Shown piece by piece: positions 37,562 through 48,023 of a stretch of DNA of 64,000 bases; position 1 is the first letter of the stretch; every line of letters begins with the position of its first letter. Under the pieces are notes generated by a model. That model searched no databases. It saw only the letters and a program-made list of their open reading frames with translations, and was not told the DNA's origin. Location of the stretch: the NCBI RefSeq assembly GCF_003073475.1, contig NZ_CP029033.1, positions 2,232,001 through 2,296,000 of the forward strand. The letters are read 5' to 3'. The position numbers and the translations under genes were made by a program. Source of the DNA: Actinobaculum sp. 313. GTDB lineage: Bacteria > Actinomycetota > Actinomycetes > Actinomycetales > Actinomycetaceae.

Positions 37562-38077
37562 GACCCAGACTCCTTCATCTCAAGCCAACCGGTGAGAACC
37601 CACAACCGGCGAGCACCATTAAATCACCCCGAGACTACCCAACCATAACCCACAACACAACCCCAGCACACAGCCACCCCAGCCACGACCGAACACCCCA
37701 GCACACCAGACAACGCCAAGCACCACACACCCGCACACAGCCACTCCAAACAACCTGGGCAAGCTCCTCGCCACCCAAGCACACTGACACCAGCACAACC
37801 GCGCCAACACCCACCCGGGCAAACTCATCCCAGCGCAAACACCCCACCCGCCCGCCGGGCACACCACCCCCAATGCCAAGAAGTGTCGGGATTTTCAAGA
37901 AACTCCGCCTATTTCACGACACTTCTTGAAAAACCCGACACTTCTCGCCGACTCACCGACACTTCTTACAAGCTCACCCACGCGTTGCCGCCGCCCACCC
38001 CGCACGATCCGGGACTCCTGCCACTCCCCGCGCTAAGGAGTCCCGCAGCCGCCAGGGCACCGCTAAGAGTGAGCCGA
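37562..38077. other. Gap between the secretion module and panD, with a 23-bp inverted repeat
   Basis: No gene is visible. The first 300 bp are C/A-rich and low in complexity. At 37879-37901 and 37923-37945 lie 23-bp inverted arms (core AAGTGTCGGG / CCCGACACTT) with one mismatch around a 21-bp loop, and CGACACTTCTT appears again at 37958-37968. It may be a bidirectional terminator of panD, a small palindromic repeat or a protein site. Confidence 0.65.
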
Positions 38078-38533
38078 CTAGCTCAGCACGGATGTAAAAC
38101 TCACGCCGGAGCTCGCAAGGCCATGACCGGCGGGAGCCTCTCCCGGCTCACCATCCACCTGCACAACCCTGTTGTGCTCATCCACGAACACCACATGCGG
38201 CTGGTAGCTATGTGCGCTGGCGTCGTCGAGCAACGAGTAGGAGATCACGATGGCAACATCTCCCTCATGGATCAGATGCGCCGCTGCACCGTTCACGGTA
38301 ATCTCACCGCTGCCGCGCTCACCGGGAATAACGTAGGTCGTCAGCCGTGCTCCGTTTGTTACGTCGACGACGTCGACCTCCTGCCCGGGAAGAATATCGG
38401 AGGCATCAAGCAGGTCGGCGTCGATGGTTATCGAGCCGACGTAGTTCAAGTCCGCTCCAGTGACGGTAACCCGGTGAATTTTTCCGGTCATCATGCGCCG
38501 CAGACGGACCGGAGAATTGGCAGATTCAGTCAT
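38078..38533 (-). CDS. panD: Aspartate 1-decarboxylase proenzyme
   Basis: Makes beta-alanine for pantothenate. Self-cleavage is expected in [10 protein letters not shown] between Gly and Ser, giving the pyruvoyl group. Other family motifs are [35 protein letters not shown] and GDVAIVISY. It has 151 residues, slightly long because of a 14-residue N-terminal extension and a C-terminal tail. The start at 38533 overlaps the panC stop (ATGACTGA) with GGAGG nine bases ahead; MMTGKIHR is an internal alternative. Confidence 0.94.
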   Translation of the reverse strand: MTESANSPVRLRRMMTGKIHRVTVTGADLNYVGSITIDADLLDASDILPGQEVDVVDVTNGARLTTYVIPGERGSGEITVNGAAAHLIHEGDVAIVISYSLLDDASAHSYQPHVVFVDEHNRVVQVDGEPGEAPAGHGLASSGVSFTSVLS

Positions 38534-39374
38534 GAAACTCGACCTCCATATTGTCGATCAGGCGGGTGCTACCCACCCAGGCAGCGGTTGCGAGTAATCC
38601 GCGTGATGCAGCCGCTTCTCCATCAATTTCCTCAAAAGTATCGGGATCCACGAGCGTTATGTAATCGATGCGCACGCCAGGTGCGGCTTCCAAATAGTCG
38701 CGAGCAGTCCGCAGTGTCACCGTCGGCGACGCGCCGTGCAGGGCGGCGTCACGCCCCAGCACTAGCGCCTGATTCAACGCCAGCGCCTCAATGCGCTGCG
38801 TCTCAGAAAGATAGGAGTTACGCGAAGAGAGCGCCAGGCCCGACTCCTCCCGCTGAATAGGCACCGCCCGAATCTCAAGCGGCATGTCGAGATCGGCCAC
38901 CATGGTGCGCACCAAGGCCAGCTGCTGCGCGTCCTTCTGACCGAAGAAGGCCACCTGTGGCTGTACCAAATTGAACACCTTGTGGACAACCTGCAGAACC
39001 CCGGCGAAATGCGTTGGGCGCGTCTTACCCTCCAGCACCTCAGCCATGGGCCCGGGGTTGATACGCACCAGAGGCTCGCGCGGGTACATATCGTCCACAC
39101 CCGGCGCAAACACCACCGCGACGCCCAGTGACTCCAGCAGTGCCAGGTCGGCATCCAGATCGCGCGGGTACGCTTCGTAATCCTCGCCCGGCCCGAACTG
39201 CAGCGGGTTGACGAAAATCGATACGACGACGTTCGACGCCGTCTCTCGCGCAGCGCGAACCAACGACAGGTGACCCTCGTGCAGGGCTCCCATCGTCATC
39301 ACAAGAGCGACATCACCATCCAGCTGGGCGAGCGCGGCGTGAAGTTCATCTTTAGTACGCGTCAGAACTGCCAC
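38526..39374 (-). CDS. panC: Pantothenate synthetase
   Basis: Condenses pantoate and beta-alanine with ATP. The 282-residue protein has the nucleotidyltransferase signature [63 protein letters not shown] and the KMSKS-like LSSRNSYLS. Normal length. It is followed in overlap by panD and preceded by a DUF2520 gene, the usual actinobacterial order. Confidence 0.96.
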   Translation of the reverse strand: MAVLTRTKDELHAALAQLDGDVALVMTMGALHEGHLSLVRAARETASNVVVSIFVNPLQFGPGEDYEAYPRDLDADLALLESLGVAVVFAPGVDDMYPREPLVRINPGPMAEVLEGKTRPTHFAGVLQVVHKVFNLVQPQVAFFGQKDAQQLALVRTMVADLDMPLEIRAVPIQREESGLALSSRNSYLSETQRIEALALNQALVLGRDAALHGASPTVTLRTARDYLEAAPGVRIDYITLVDPDTFEEIDGEAAASRGLLATAAWVGSTRLIDNMEVEFHD

Positions 39375-39502
39375 GCTTCAAGCGTACCGGTCGGTTAACT
39401 CGCCGGACGAGTTCGTGAGGGATCACTCGTACGTGGTCTACATCTCGCCGGGTCGGGCAAACGCCTAGGAGTAAAACGGACCACTTCTCCAAGGCTGTGC
39501 CA

Positions 39503-40450
39503 CTAACTGGATGCCACGCTCGGCATCTCTCCGGTAGCTCCGGCAGCGGCCCTTTCAATCGCCTCGACCTGCTCGGGGCGCAAAAGGCGGCGTGCACCCG
39601 CTCGCTGCGCCGTCGCCGTCGCAAGCGCCTGATAGACCGGCGGAATATCCGCGAAATCACCAGTTGCCGCAAGCACACGAAAGGCCTCGGCGTGCTCCGC
39701 TACCGTTCCAACATCGCCGCGTACCACCGGACCGGTGAGCAGCGATTCACCTGAACGCAAAGCGCCGTCCAACGAGGCTTCAACGAGAGGGCGAAGATAC
39801 TCGCCCGGGTTGTCGATGCCGACGGCCGCAAGCGCCCGCATTGCCTGCGCAACCAGCGTGACCAGATGATTCGCCCCGTGCGCTATTGCCGCGTGATAAA
39901 GGCCCCGATCCTCTTCCGCAACGGTAAAAGGAACCCCGCCCATCTCAGTGACTAACGCCTGCGCCACGGGCAGCAGAGTTGCCGGTCCGGTGACCGCGAA
40001 GGGGCAACCATTGAGGCGGTTGAGGTCAAGGGATGTGCCCGTGAAAGTCATAGCCGGGTGAATTGCCAGCGCCAAAGCTCCCGCTGCCCGAACAGGCTCC
40101 AACACCGAAGTACCATATCTGCCGACGACGTGGATCGCGAGGTGCCCGGGCCGGAACGCGCCGAGTTTGGCAAGACCTGCAACCAGCGGGGCAAGTTCGT
40201 CGTCGGGAACTGCAAAAAGCACGACGTCGGACACAGCAGTGATCTCCTGCGCCGAGAGAGCGGGAACCTGTGGAAGCATGGCGTCTAGGCGATCACGGCT
40301 GGCATCCGAGGATGCGTAGGCGCCCGTGATGGTGTGCCCGGTACCACGCAGCGCGGCGCCAAGCGCCACACCTACCTTACCGGCGGAAATAATGCCGATA
40401 CGCAGCCGCCCGGCGCGCGAGGCCGCCTGGGATCGCGAATCAGTTGACAT
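39503..40450 (-). CDS. Rossmann-fold DUF2520 oxidoreductase-like protein
   Basis: A 315-residue protein with an N-terminal NAD(P) fold (RLRIGIISAGKVGVALGAAL, VLFAVPDDEL) and a C-terminal helical DUF2520 domain (AIHPAMTFTG, AIAHGANHLVTLVAQAM, NPGEYLRPLVEASLDGAL). The layout resembles ketopantoate reductase/6-phosphogluconate dehydrogenase proteins. Beside panC it may be a ketopantoate-type reductase for pantothenate synthesis, which is an inference from gene order. Length is normal. Confidence 0.85.
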   Translation of the reverse strand: MSTDSRSQAASRAGRLRIGIISAGKVGVALGAALRGTGHTITGAYASSDASRDRLDAMLPQVPALSAQEITAVSDVVLFAVPDDELAPLVAGLAKLGAFRPGHLAIHVVGRYGTSVLEPVRAAGALALAIHPAMTFTGTSLDLNRLNGCPFAVTGPATLLPVAQALVTEMGGVPFTVAEEDRGLYHAAIAHGANHLVTLVAQAMRALAAVGIDNPGEYLRPLVEASLDGALRSGESLLTGPVVRGDVGTVAEHAEAFRVLAATGDFADIPPVYQALATATAQRAGARRLLRPEQVEAIERAAAGATGEMPSVASS

Positions 40451-40615
40451 ACACTCAGCTTAGTCCCGGTTCCACTCTGACCCGACCATTGCGGGCTTGC
40501 CCCGGCCAGCCATCGCTAGTTCTACTCTGACCCACCCATCGCGGCTCCACCCCGAATCCCCGCTCAGCCCCGCCGTGCGTTCTGAACAGTCATCCCTCCG
40601 GGACAGTCGTCTCTA

Positions 40616-42268
40616 TCATAGCCGGGGCGCCAAGCTGTTGGGCTCACCGAGTCGATCATCTGCAGCATCGCCATCGCCAGTATTGGCTTGCGCGGAGCCT
40701 TCACCGTCGACTACACCAACGCGTATCCGCCACTGCTCCAAGCTCTCCCCGTCGGATATCGTTCGCCGATCAATTGTGCGCCGGTTCTCCTCCCACAAAA
40801 GGCGCTGTGCGTCGGCTAGGTCCATATGCCGCTGCGTCATTTCTCCCGGCACCTGTACGTAACAGAATCGCAATCCGGCCAATCCGAGCCAGCGGCTGAA
40901 AGGTCCGCGGACCAACGCCAAGGATTGGCAGTGTTCGTGCAGGATGATTTGCACTTGACGCCGCCACCGCCCGCGCCGCAGCACCGCAGCGGTGGAAGTA
41001 ACCGCTATCGCCTCCGCCTGCCATCCAAGGGGGTTGAACCAGTGCGCGTTCCTGCCGGCGAGCATATAGTGTTCCGAATCTCCTGCGCCGTCGAGACTCT
41101 CAGCGAGGAACCGTTCAGCATCCTCCACTCCCAGGTCGGGAACGAAGCACCAGAGCATGCGCAGGACATCCTGCCGGGTCCCCGCGGGGATAGTCCATCC
41201 CCGCCGCCACGTGTCCACATCCAGCGCAGAACGTGCCACCACCACCTGTAGGCGCCACCAGTCAAAACGACGCCACAGTAATGGCTGAGATAGAATCACG
41301 GCATGGACCCGCCCCGGCAGGAGGGTACGTGCTTTCCGGGAGCCGAATCCGGCCCGCACTTGCACTCCGGCAGGAGCAAGGCGCACCTCACAGCCCCACT
41401 TTCTCGCCACGTTGCCTAACCCGTTCCATAAGGCGGTCGCCAGAATAACAAGCAGGGGGACAATTGCCGTCACGGAGAAGGCATCTGCCAACCAGAGTGA
41501 AAAAAGGACCGATAGCACGCCCACCACCGCAGATCCCGACAGCAGCGATGTCACAACCAATCGCCCGGTAGGTAACCGGTAGGTGATGCGCTCGGAGGTA
41601 TCGTCCAGTTCCACGCTCTCCGGAATTCGTATGGTTTCTCCGGCCCGTGCCTGGGCGCTGACATGCATAATCGTCGCGCGTAGCGCTTCACAATCGGCGC
41701 GCCGCAGCAAACCGAGCTCGATCGTCTGCGCGCCCGCACTTGCGACCAGTACGCTTCCCTGCCCGATCAACCGGGCGAAGAAGCGCTGCGTAACGTCCAC
41801 TGTTTGTACACGATCCCAGCGCATGTGCAGGTGTCGCTTAATCAACACGCCACGGCGCAAGTGAATGCCATCTTCAACCAGTGCGAACCTCGTGAAATGC
41901 CAGATGACTGCGCCGCATACCGCTGTTACCGCACCGACGGCGGCAAGGATCCCAACCGCACGCCAAATCCAGACGGTGCCGAGGTGAATCAGCCAGTCCC
42001 ACACATCCGCATAGACGCTGTCGCCTTCCAGGAAGCCCTTGAAAATGGCGAACAGGGCAACAACTACAAATCCCCACAGTTTGGCCACAGAGCTGAGCGG
42101 CGTCGCGTATGAAAACGGCCGCCAGGCATCCGGCGGGACCGATTGCATGGCTGCTCGATCACCCGCGCCAGTCGGGAACCCCTCTTCCACCTTTCGGCTC
42201 GCACCCGTCGCCGGATTTGGCTCATTGACCAGGTTCTCGCCCGGCACGGCATTGTCTCCAGAGTTCAC
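40616..42268 (-). CDS. PH-domain membrane protein (YdbT-like)
   Basis: A 550-residue protein with bacterial PH (bPH2) domains around paired membrane helices, for example LWGFVVVALFAIFKGFL and VGILAAVGAVTAVCGAVIW, then VEDGIHLRRGVLIKRHLHMR and WDRVQTVDVTQ. A second PH block is around GVQVRAGFGSRKARTLLPGR and a third near the C-terminus. The N- and C-terminal tails look disordered. It begins with GTG at 42268 overlapping the stop of its smaller partner (YdbS-like). The role is unknown; homologs sit beside folate genes in many actinobacteria. Confidence 0.8.
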   Translation of the reverse strand: MNSGDNAVPGENLVNEPNPATGASRKVEEGFPTGAGDRAAMQSVPPDAWRPFSYATPLSSVAKLWGFVVVALFAIFKGFLEGDSVYADVWDWLIHLGTVWIWRAVGILAAVGAVTAVCGAVIWHFTRFALVEDGIHLRRGVLIKRHLHMRWDRVQTVDVTQRFFARLIGQGSVLVASAGAQTIELGLLRRADCEALRATIMHVSAQARAGETIRIPESVELDDTSERITYRLPTGRLVVTSLLSGSAVVGVLSVLFSLWLADAFSVTAIVPLLVILATALWNGLGNVARKWGCEVRLAPAGVQVRAGFGSRKARTLLPGRVHAVILSQPLLWRRFDWWRLQVVVARSALDVDTWRRGWTIPAGTRQDVLRMLWCFVPDLGVEDAERFLAESLDGAGDSEHYMLAGRNAHWFNPLGWQAEAIAVTSTAAVLRRGRWRRQVQIILHEHCQSLALVRGPFSRWLGLAGLRFCYVQVPGEMTQRHMDLADAQRLLWEENRRTIDRRTISDGESLEQWRIRVGVVDGEGSAQANTGDGDAADDRLGEPNSLAPRL

Positions 42269-42755
42269 AGTCCCTCCATCCGGGACGATCCGAGCCCGGT
42301 GAGCTTCTCACGCAACCGTTGCGCTTCGGCGACCGTCACCCCGGGGATTTGCCCATTCGAGGCCACCGACGCGGTCGTCAACTGCACCTTGGCCAAACCG
42401 CGCCGTGCAAGTAGCGGCCCGCCGTTACGTCCACGTGTTGCATCCGCCCGTAGGGAATGACATCTAGGCGTTGCCACATGACACCGCGGCGGATCACCAG
42501 CTCGTTGTCGAGTTCCGCATAACCGATGGCACGCACCTGACGCGGCAACAGGGCACACCGCCATCCCACAACGATCACGAGAAGTGCCGGAAAGACCCAT
42601 GTCCACGGATAGCTGCCCCACAGAGTCAGGCACAGCGCGACAAGCCCGGCGAGCAGCGGGATCGCGGCAGCAATCCACATTTGGAGGCGGACGGCGATCA
42701 AACCAGGGTCAACGGGCCGAAACTCAAGCCCCTCTCCGAGTGGCGTTCTGGTCAT
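42265..42755 (-). CDS. PH-domain membrane protein (YdbS-like), frameshifted
   Basis: About 163 residues when repaired. Two membrane helices (IAAAIPLLAGLVALCLTLWG and TWVFPALLVIVVGW) are followed by one bPH2 domain (AELDNELVIRRGVMWQRLDV, IPYGRMQHVDVTAG). The frame breaks at the G/C run 42416-42420. Adding one base continues into PLLARRGLAKVQLTTASVAS and ends SSRMEGL. The stop then overlaps the GTG of the larger YdbT-like gene, as expected for this pair. The start ATG at 42755 has only a weak ribosome site. Confidence 0.8.
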
Positions 42756-42827
42756 GTCTACAGTGTAACGAACGCGCGCCTGCGCTTCCCCAGCCGTCCG
42801 TGCCACCGCGCCAGGACACCTCATAAA

Positions 42828-43307
42828 CTACTGCAAGACACCACGTTCCGTCGGCCTGCGGCTGCCGCCATCCCCAAGCGCACACCAAGCCTCCACAACG
42901 ACGCCAGCTACCACGAGCAGCAGACTCGCCACGGCGGTCCACAGGCTCGCCGTCGCCTGCCAATGCAAATACGCGGATCCGCGATCCTCCATGCACGCCA
43001 CGGCAAAGGCTCCTGCCGCTCCCGCAAGTAACGCACCGGTCCGGCTGGATGCCTGGGCAAGGGCGGCAACAGGAGCCGACTGAAGTGCGGAGAGCCGACT
43101 CCGCCTCCCCGCACGGCCGCGCCGCACCTGCCAGCCAAGGGCAAGCAAGAATACGGCAGCCGCAGCGACAACAACCGGCAGGAGTAACGGCAGCCGCACC
43201 AGGGGAACCCCGCCCGCGAACATTGCGATTGCGAGAAGGGCGCCCAGTGCCACGCCGACAACTGCACAGCACACCAGCATCCACCACGTAGTGCGCCGCA
43301 TTAGCAC
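42828..43307 (-). CDS. DUF3180 membrane protein
   Basis: A 159-residue protein with four membrane segments in two pairs (WWMLVCCAVVGVALGALLAI, LLLPVVVAAAAVFLLALGW, then a pair around AGAAGAFAVACM and VASLLLVVAGVVVEAW). Size, topology and the ALAQASSRTGALLAGAAGAF stretch fit DUF3180, regularly found after folK in actinobacteria. Function unknown. Start is GTG 43307 or ATG 43301, both after GAGGG. Confidence 0.82.
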   Translation of the reverse strand: MLMRRTTWWMLVCCAVVGVALGALLAIAMFAGGVPLVRLPLLLPVVVAAAAVFLLALGWQVRRGRAGRRSRLSALQSAPVAALAQASSRTGALLAGAAGAFAVACMEDRGSAYLHWQATASLWTAVASLLLVVAGVVVEAWCALGDGGSRRPTERGVLQ

Positions 43308-43314
43308 CTAACCC

Positions 43315-44364
43315 TCAATCGCGTTCCGCCTTCGGACCGGAAGGGGCCCGCCCAGCGCTGCGAGTGTCCGCCTCATGTGGCGAGGCCGCCTCATGCACCG
43401 CGGGCGGTTCGCCACCCGCAGGGCCGCTGGGCCGCTCAGATTCGCCCGGCAAGCTTCCATCACCGGAACCGACGGCTGCGTTGTCCAACTCGGTTGGCCC
43501 GGCAAAGCGGTCAGCACCCGCCTCTGCTGCATACAGCCTTTCGATCCGCTCGCGAATAGGCACTCCGCCCAGGGAAGCGTCCGGTTCAATGCGCGCCCAG
43601 GGCTCCAACACGAACAGGCGCCATGCCGCCCGCGGATGCGGGAGGAGCAGACGCGGATAGTCGGAATCGATACCGGCAAAATCGATAATGTCAATATCCA
43701 CCCGGCGAGCGCTCCACCTCCCGTGGCGCACTCGCCCGCACCGCACCTCGATGCGTTGCAACTCATCGAGCAATTGGAGTGGCGACAACGCGGTGTCCAG
43801 GGCCAACACCGCGTTGAGATAATCAGGTTGCGGCGCCTGCCCGGGTGCAATCTGTGCCTTTGTCAGCATGAACGGCGAAACGGCGGTCACGTGCACGTCG
43901 AGCTCACGGATCAGCGCAATGGCATGGTCAAGCGTGGCCCGCCGCTTTCCGAGGTTCGCGCCGAGGGCGACGACGGCGTGCCGTATTCCGGCATCGTCGT
44001 CGAGAAGCGGTCCGCGACGCCGGAGGGTCACCGAGGCGTCGGCAAAAGGAACATCAACCGGCGCTTCCGGTTTGTGGACAGTGACTTCCACTGAGAGCGC
44101 GCCGCGCCCCAGGATCCGGTCGGCGATGCGCTGTGCCAGGGTCTCAATAAGAGCGGCGTGCTCGCCGGTAATCACTGCCACCGCGTCGCGCGCCGCATCA
44201 CCATAGGAGATTGTCGACTCAAGCGCGTCGTGCTGCCAACCTGCACGCACATCAACTTCCATGGCAATATCCACAACGAAACGTTGCGGTGTGGAGTGTT
44301 CCTCCGGATACACGCCATGGCATCCCATCGCCGATACACCGCTAATACGAACCGTGTCAGTCAT
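43315..44364 (-). CDS. folBK: Bifunctional dihydroneopterin aldolase / HPPK
   Basis: A 349-residue fusion for two consecutive folate steps. Residues 1-120 are FolB (VRISGVSAMGCHGVYPEEHS, IETLAQRIADRIL, VTVHKPEAPVDVPFADASV). Residues 130-285 are FolK (VVALGANLGKRRATLDHAI, SPFMLTKAQIAPGQAPQPDY and the signature RWSARRVDIDIIDFAG, PHPRAAWRLFVLEPW). A disordered 60-residue tail follows. The ATG at 44364 sits six bases after GGAGG and overlaps the folP stop (ATGACTGA). Longer frames are not supported. Confidence 0.93.
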   Translation of the reverse strand: MTDTVRISGVSAMGCHGVYPEEHSTPQRFVVDIAMEVDVRAGWQHDALESTISYGDAARDAVAVITGEHAALIETLAQRIADRILGRGALSVEVTVHKPEAPVDVPFADASVTLRRRGPLLDDDAGIRHAVVALGANLGKRRATLDHAIALIRELDVHVTAVSPFMLTKAQIAPGQAPQPDYLNAVLALDTALSPLQLLDELQRIEVRCGRVRHGRWSARRVDIDIIDFAGIDSDYPRLLLPHPRAAWRLFVLEPWARIEPDASLGGVPIRERIERLYAAEAGADRFAGPTELDNAAVGSGDGSLPGESERPSGPAGGEPPAVHEAASPHEADTRSAGRAPSGPKAERD

Positions 44365-45208
44365 TGGATGCCTCCTTTTGCCGCCCGGCCGCACGCAACC
44401 GAGCCTCGGTGAGCACAGCGGCACGTGAGGCCGCCACGTCATGCACTCGTACACCCCACACGCCCAGTTGTGCGAAGTAGCTGGTCAGCGCGGCCGTCGC
44501 CGCGTCTCGATCCTCCGGCTCACCACCGTCAGTCACCTCGGCCAGAAATCGCTTCCGTGACACACCGACCAGCACCGGCGCTCCGAGTGCTAGCACCGCT
44601 TCCATATGTGCAGCCAGATCCCAATTCTGGTGCGCGACCTTGGCGAAGCCGAAACCGGGATCCAGTATGATCTGCTCGCGCCTGACTCCCGCGGATATGG
44701 CACGTTCCATGGCCGCAGCCAGTTCTGCAGCCACCTCTTCTGGCACCGAATCGTACTCGGCCATGCTATCCATGCTCTGTGGCATACCGCGCATATGCTG
44801 CATGATGTACGTACACCCGGTAGCCGCGACCGCCGAGAACATACTCGGGTCGCCAGCCCCGCCGGTCACGTCGTTAATGATCGATGCTCCGGCATCAGCC
44901 GCCCGCCGAGCCGTATGGGCGTGGTAGGTGTCAACCGATACCACCGTCTCTGTTTGTGCCAGTGCACGCACCACGGCACCGATGCGATCCCATTCTTTCT
45001 GGGCCGACAACGGCGTAGCGCCGGGTCGAGTCGATTCTCCACCGATATCGATAATATCCGCGCCCTGCCTGATCAGTTCATATCCCCGTGAAATGGCATC
45101 ATCGACGTTCATCCATGCTCCACCATCGGAGAAAGAATCCGGGGTCACGTTGAGGATACCCATCACAAGGGTCCGGCCCGGGTATCGAGGAACTCGAGTC
45201 ACTGCCAT
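44357..45208 (-). CDS. folP: Dihydropteroate synthase
   Basis: Joins para-aminobenzoate to the pterin pyrophosphate. The 283-residue TIM barrel shows VMGILNVTPDSFSDGG, GADIIDIGGESTRPGA, VVSVDTYHAHTARRA, SIINDVTGG, the GCTYIMQHMRG loop and LDPGFGFAKVAHQNW, plus VLVGVSRKRFL. All signature regions are intact; this is the sulfonamide target. It lies 91 bp after folE and overlaps folBK. Confidence 0.96.
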   Translation of the reverse strand: MAVTRVPRYPGRTLVMGILNVTPDSFSDGGAWMNVDDAISRGYELIRQGADIIDIGGESTRPGATPLSAQKEWDRIGAVVRALAQTETVVSVDTYHAHTARRAADAGASIINDVTGGAGDPSMFSAVAATGCTYIMQHMRGMPQSMDSMAEYDSVPEEVAAELAAAMERAISAGVRREQIILDPGFGFAKVAHQNWDLAAHMEAVLALGAPVLVGVSRKRFLAEVTDGGEPEDRDAATAALTSYFAQLGVWGVRVHDVAASRAAVLTEARLRAAGRQKEASND

Positions 45209-45299
45209 ATCGCCTCTCGCTTTCGTCCGTCTGGTCGGATGGCATCACCACTACGGCGTCGCCTCATCGCCGAAGCCACCGGCCCGAACACCTTCCGCG

Positions 45300-45893
45300 C
45301 TACTGCGAGTTGATCAGGCTCATGGCCTCCGCACGGGTGGCGGAGTTGCGCATAATGCCACGGACCGCCGAGGTGATGGTCCGTGCCCCCGGTTTGCGAA
45401 CACCGCGCATTGACATGCACAAGTGCTCCGCTTCGACGACGACGATGACGCCACGTGCTCCTAGTTTACGCACAAGTGCGTCTGCAACTTGGGACGTCAG
45501 ACGTTCTTGGACCTGCGGACGACGCGCATAGCCCTCAACCAGCCGCGCGAGTTTGGACAAACCGGTCACCTTCCCGTCCACACCCGGTATGTATGCCACG
45601 TGCGCCACTCCGTGGAAAGGCAGCAGATGGTGCTCGCACAGGGAATAGAGCGGAATATCCTTGACCAGCACCATCTCCTGATGGCCGATGTCGAACTGTG
45701 CCTCCAGCACCTCGTCGGGGTCGGAATGCAGTCCGGACAGCATCTCACGCCAGGCACGCGCAATCCGCTCCGGGGTATCCCGCAGACCGTCACGCTCGGG
45801 ATTTTCCCCGATGGCGAACAAGAGGTCCCGTACCGCGCGACGGACGCGCTCTTCGTCGTATGCGCGCACCGCTCCGGCTGGAGTGTCAGTCAT
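45300..45893 (-). CDS. folE: GTP cyclohydrolase I
   Basis: Opens folate synthesis by making dihydroneopterin triphosphate. The 197-residue protein has [17 protein letters not shown], the zinc-site [44 protein letters not shown] and the second zinc Cys in [20 protein letters not shown]. Its ATG overlaps the ftsH stop by eight bases (ATGACTGA), the same overlap type as folP-folBK. Confidence 0.96.
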   Translation of the reverse strand: MTDTPAGAVRAYDEERVRRAVRDLLFAIGENPERDGLRDTPERIARAWREMLSGLHSDPDEVLEAQFDIGHQEMVLVKDIPLYSLCEHHLLPFHGVAHVAYIPGVDGKVTGLSKLARLVEGYARRPQVQERLTSQVADALVRKLGARGVIVVVEAEHLCMSMRGVRKPGARTITSAVRGIMRNSATRAEAMSLINSQ

Positions 45894-48023
45894 CGCGCAC
45901 CTCGGTTTCGGCTCCGGCAGCCCCCACCTGCTCGGTAGAAGACGATTCCCACTTCCGCCGCTGCGGCGCCAGCCGCACGGCGGCGAAGATCTCTGTCAAC
46001 TCGGCCTCCAGCACCGTTTCTTTCTCGAGTAAACGCTGTGCCAAAGTATCCAACACGTCGCGATTCTGCGTGATGATACTGCGCGCCTCCGCATGGGCGT
46101 CGTCAATTAGATGCCGCACCTCGACATCTATTTGCCCCGCCAAGGCGTCAGACAGAATTGGTTGGCCTTCGCCCGCTCCCGCAGTAAGGGGATCACCCTC
46201 GGAGGTGACGGTACGTACCGGCCCGATACTGGAGGTCATACCGTATTCGGTGACCATGCGGCGTGCCACCGACGTGGCCTTCTGAATATCGTTGGCCGCG
46301 CCGGTGGAGGGGTCGCCGAAAATAATCTCCTCGGCCGCACGGCCTCCCAATGCGTAGGTAATCTCATCTAACAGTTGACTACGAGAGTGCGAGTAGCGGT
46401 CCTCCTGCGGCATGACCATCGTGTACCCGAGCGCACGACCGCGCGGCAGAATCGTCACCTTGGTCACCGGATCGGTGTGGTGCAGAGCGGCGGCAGCAAG
46501 CGCATGCCCAGCTTCGTGGTAGGCTGTCATACGTTTTTCTTCGGCATTCATCACCCGCGAGCTGCGCTGCGGCCCGGCGAGCACCCGGTCGATTGCCTCA
46601 TCCACATCGTCTTCAGTGATTCGCTCGTGTGAATTACGCGCCGCCAGTAAAGCTGCTTCATTCAGGATATTCTCCAAGTCGGCGCCGGTGAATCCAGGGG
46701 TGCGGCGGGCAACTGCCGCCAGATCGATATCGGCCTCCAGGGGCTTGCCCGAGCATGTACCGCAAGAATCGCACTCCGCCCGTTGAGATCGGGGGAGTCC
46801 ACGGCGATCTGCCGATCAAAACGCCCGGGGCGCAGCAGCGCAGGGTCAAGCACATCGGGCCGGTTCGTCGCCGCGATCAAAATGACATTCGCACGCTCGT
46901 CGAAACCGTCCAGTTCTACCAACAGTTGGTTGAGAGTCTGCTCGCGTTCATCGTTGCCGCCGCCAATACCGACCCCACGCCCGCGGCCGACGGCGTCGAT
47001 CTCGTCCACGAAAACGATAGCCGGAGCTTGCTCCTTCGCCTTATTGAACAGCGAGCGAACGCGCGAAGCTCCCACTCCCACAAACATCTCTACAAACTCG
47101 GAGGCGGAAATGGTAAAGAAGGGCACGCCTGCTTCTCCGGCAACCGCCCGGGCAAGCAGTGTCTTCCCGGTGCCGGGCGGACCATACAGGAGGACGCCAC
47201 GTGGGATTTTCGCCCCCAGAGCATGGAAACGCTCCGGCACTCTAAGAAACTCGGTGATCTCCTGTAGTTCGGCGACGGCTTCGTCCTCTCCGGCGACGTC
47301 GCCGAAGGTGACGTTTGGCCGATCCCCCTCCGGTGTGCGGCGGTCACGTAAATTGCCGAGCCCTCCCAACCCCGACTGCATTTGCGAGGTGATGAACACG
47401 AAGAAGGCGACAATGATGAGCAGTGGCACCGCCATGACGACGATTGACGACCAGATCGAGTCCACCGGCACCACCGAGTTGTAGCCGCGGGTTGGCTTGG
47501 CCGTAGCGACTAATTTGGCGATCTGATCCGCCTGCGCATCCACGTATTGGAATGTCACCCGTGTACCGACAGAGTGGGTTTCACCCTTCTCATCCATGGA
47601 TTTTGTTGGCGCCGTCAGCCAGAGCCGCACCTGCTGGGTGCCGTCGGTTATCTCGGCGCGCGTGATCTTCGCCGTTTCCAGTAGTGCGATCCCTTCGGAG
47701 GTGGTAACCGATTTGAAACGACGCGCGTCCGAGGTCACCCACAACGCAACCACAACTGCGACGACGGCGGCCACCACAGTTACGGTGAGAAGACGCAGAC
47801 GAAGGCGACGTCGTTTCGCCTTGTCATTCTTTCCCTGCTTGCCACCTCCACCATGTTCTAAGGACCGACCCGCCTGAGATTCCGGATCGGCTTCCTCCGG
47901 CTTGCTGCCCGCGGGTTGATCGGAGTCAACGACACCCGGGCTCTCTACCGATGTCGGGGCACCCGTTGTAGCCACCGCTGCTGCCTTCCCCTCAGCCTCG
48001 GTGTGGGCGGTTTCCTGTGTCAT
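45886..48023 (-). CDS. ftsH: ATP-dependent zinc metalloprotease FtsH, frameshifted
   Basis: Membrane-bound AAA+ protease of about 712 residues when repaired. It has a charged 80-residue N-tail, a first membrane helix ([19 protein letters not shown]), the extracytoplasmic region, a second helix ([19 protein letters not shown]), Walker A GPPGTGKT, Walker [12 protein letters not shown], the SRH region [12 protein letters not shown], then the zinc site [12 protein letters not shown] and a C-terminal coiled helix. The frame breaks at the run 46748-46750, between AILAVHAR and KPLEADIDL-type sequence; one base repairs it. Start follows GGAGGCTGA, touching the hpt stop. Confidence 0.94.

Noticed and set aside
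35711-37648. A 645-codon plus-strand open frame
   Set aside because: It is antisense to the DUF1023 gene and the lipoprotein, is made of Arg/His/Thr/Pro runs and has no recognisable domain. The minus strand has ribosome sites and known motifs.
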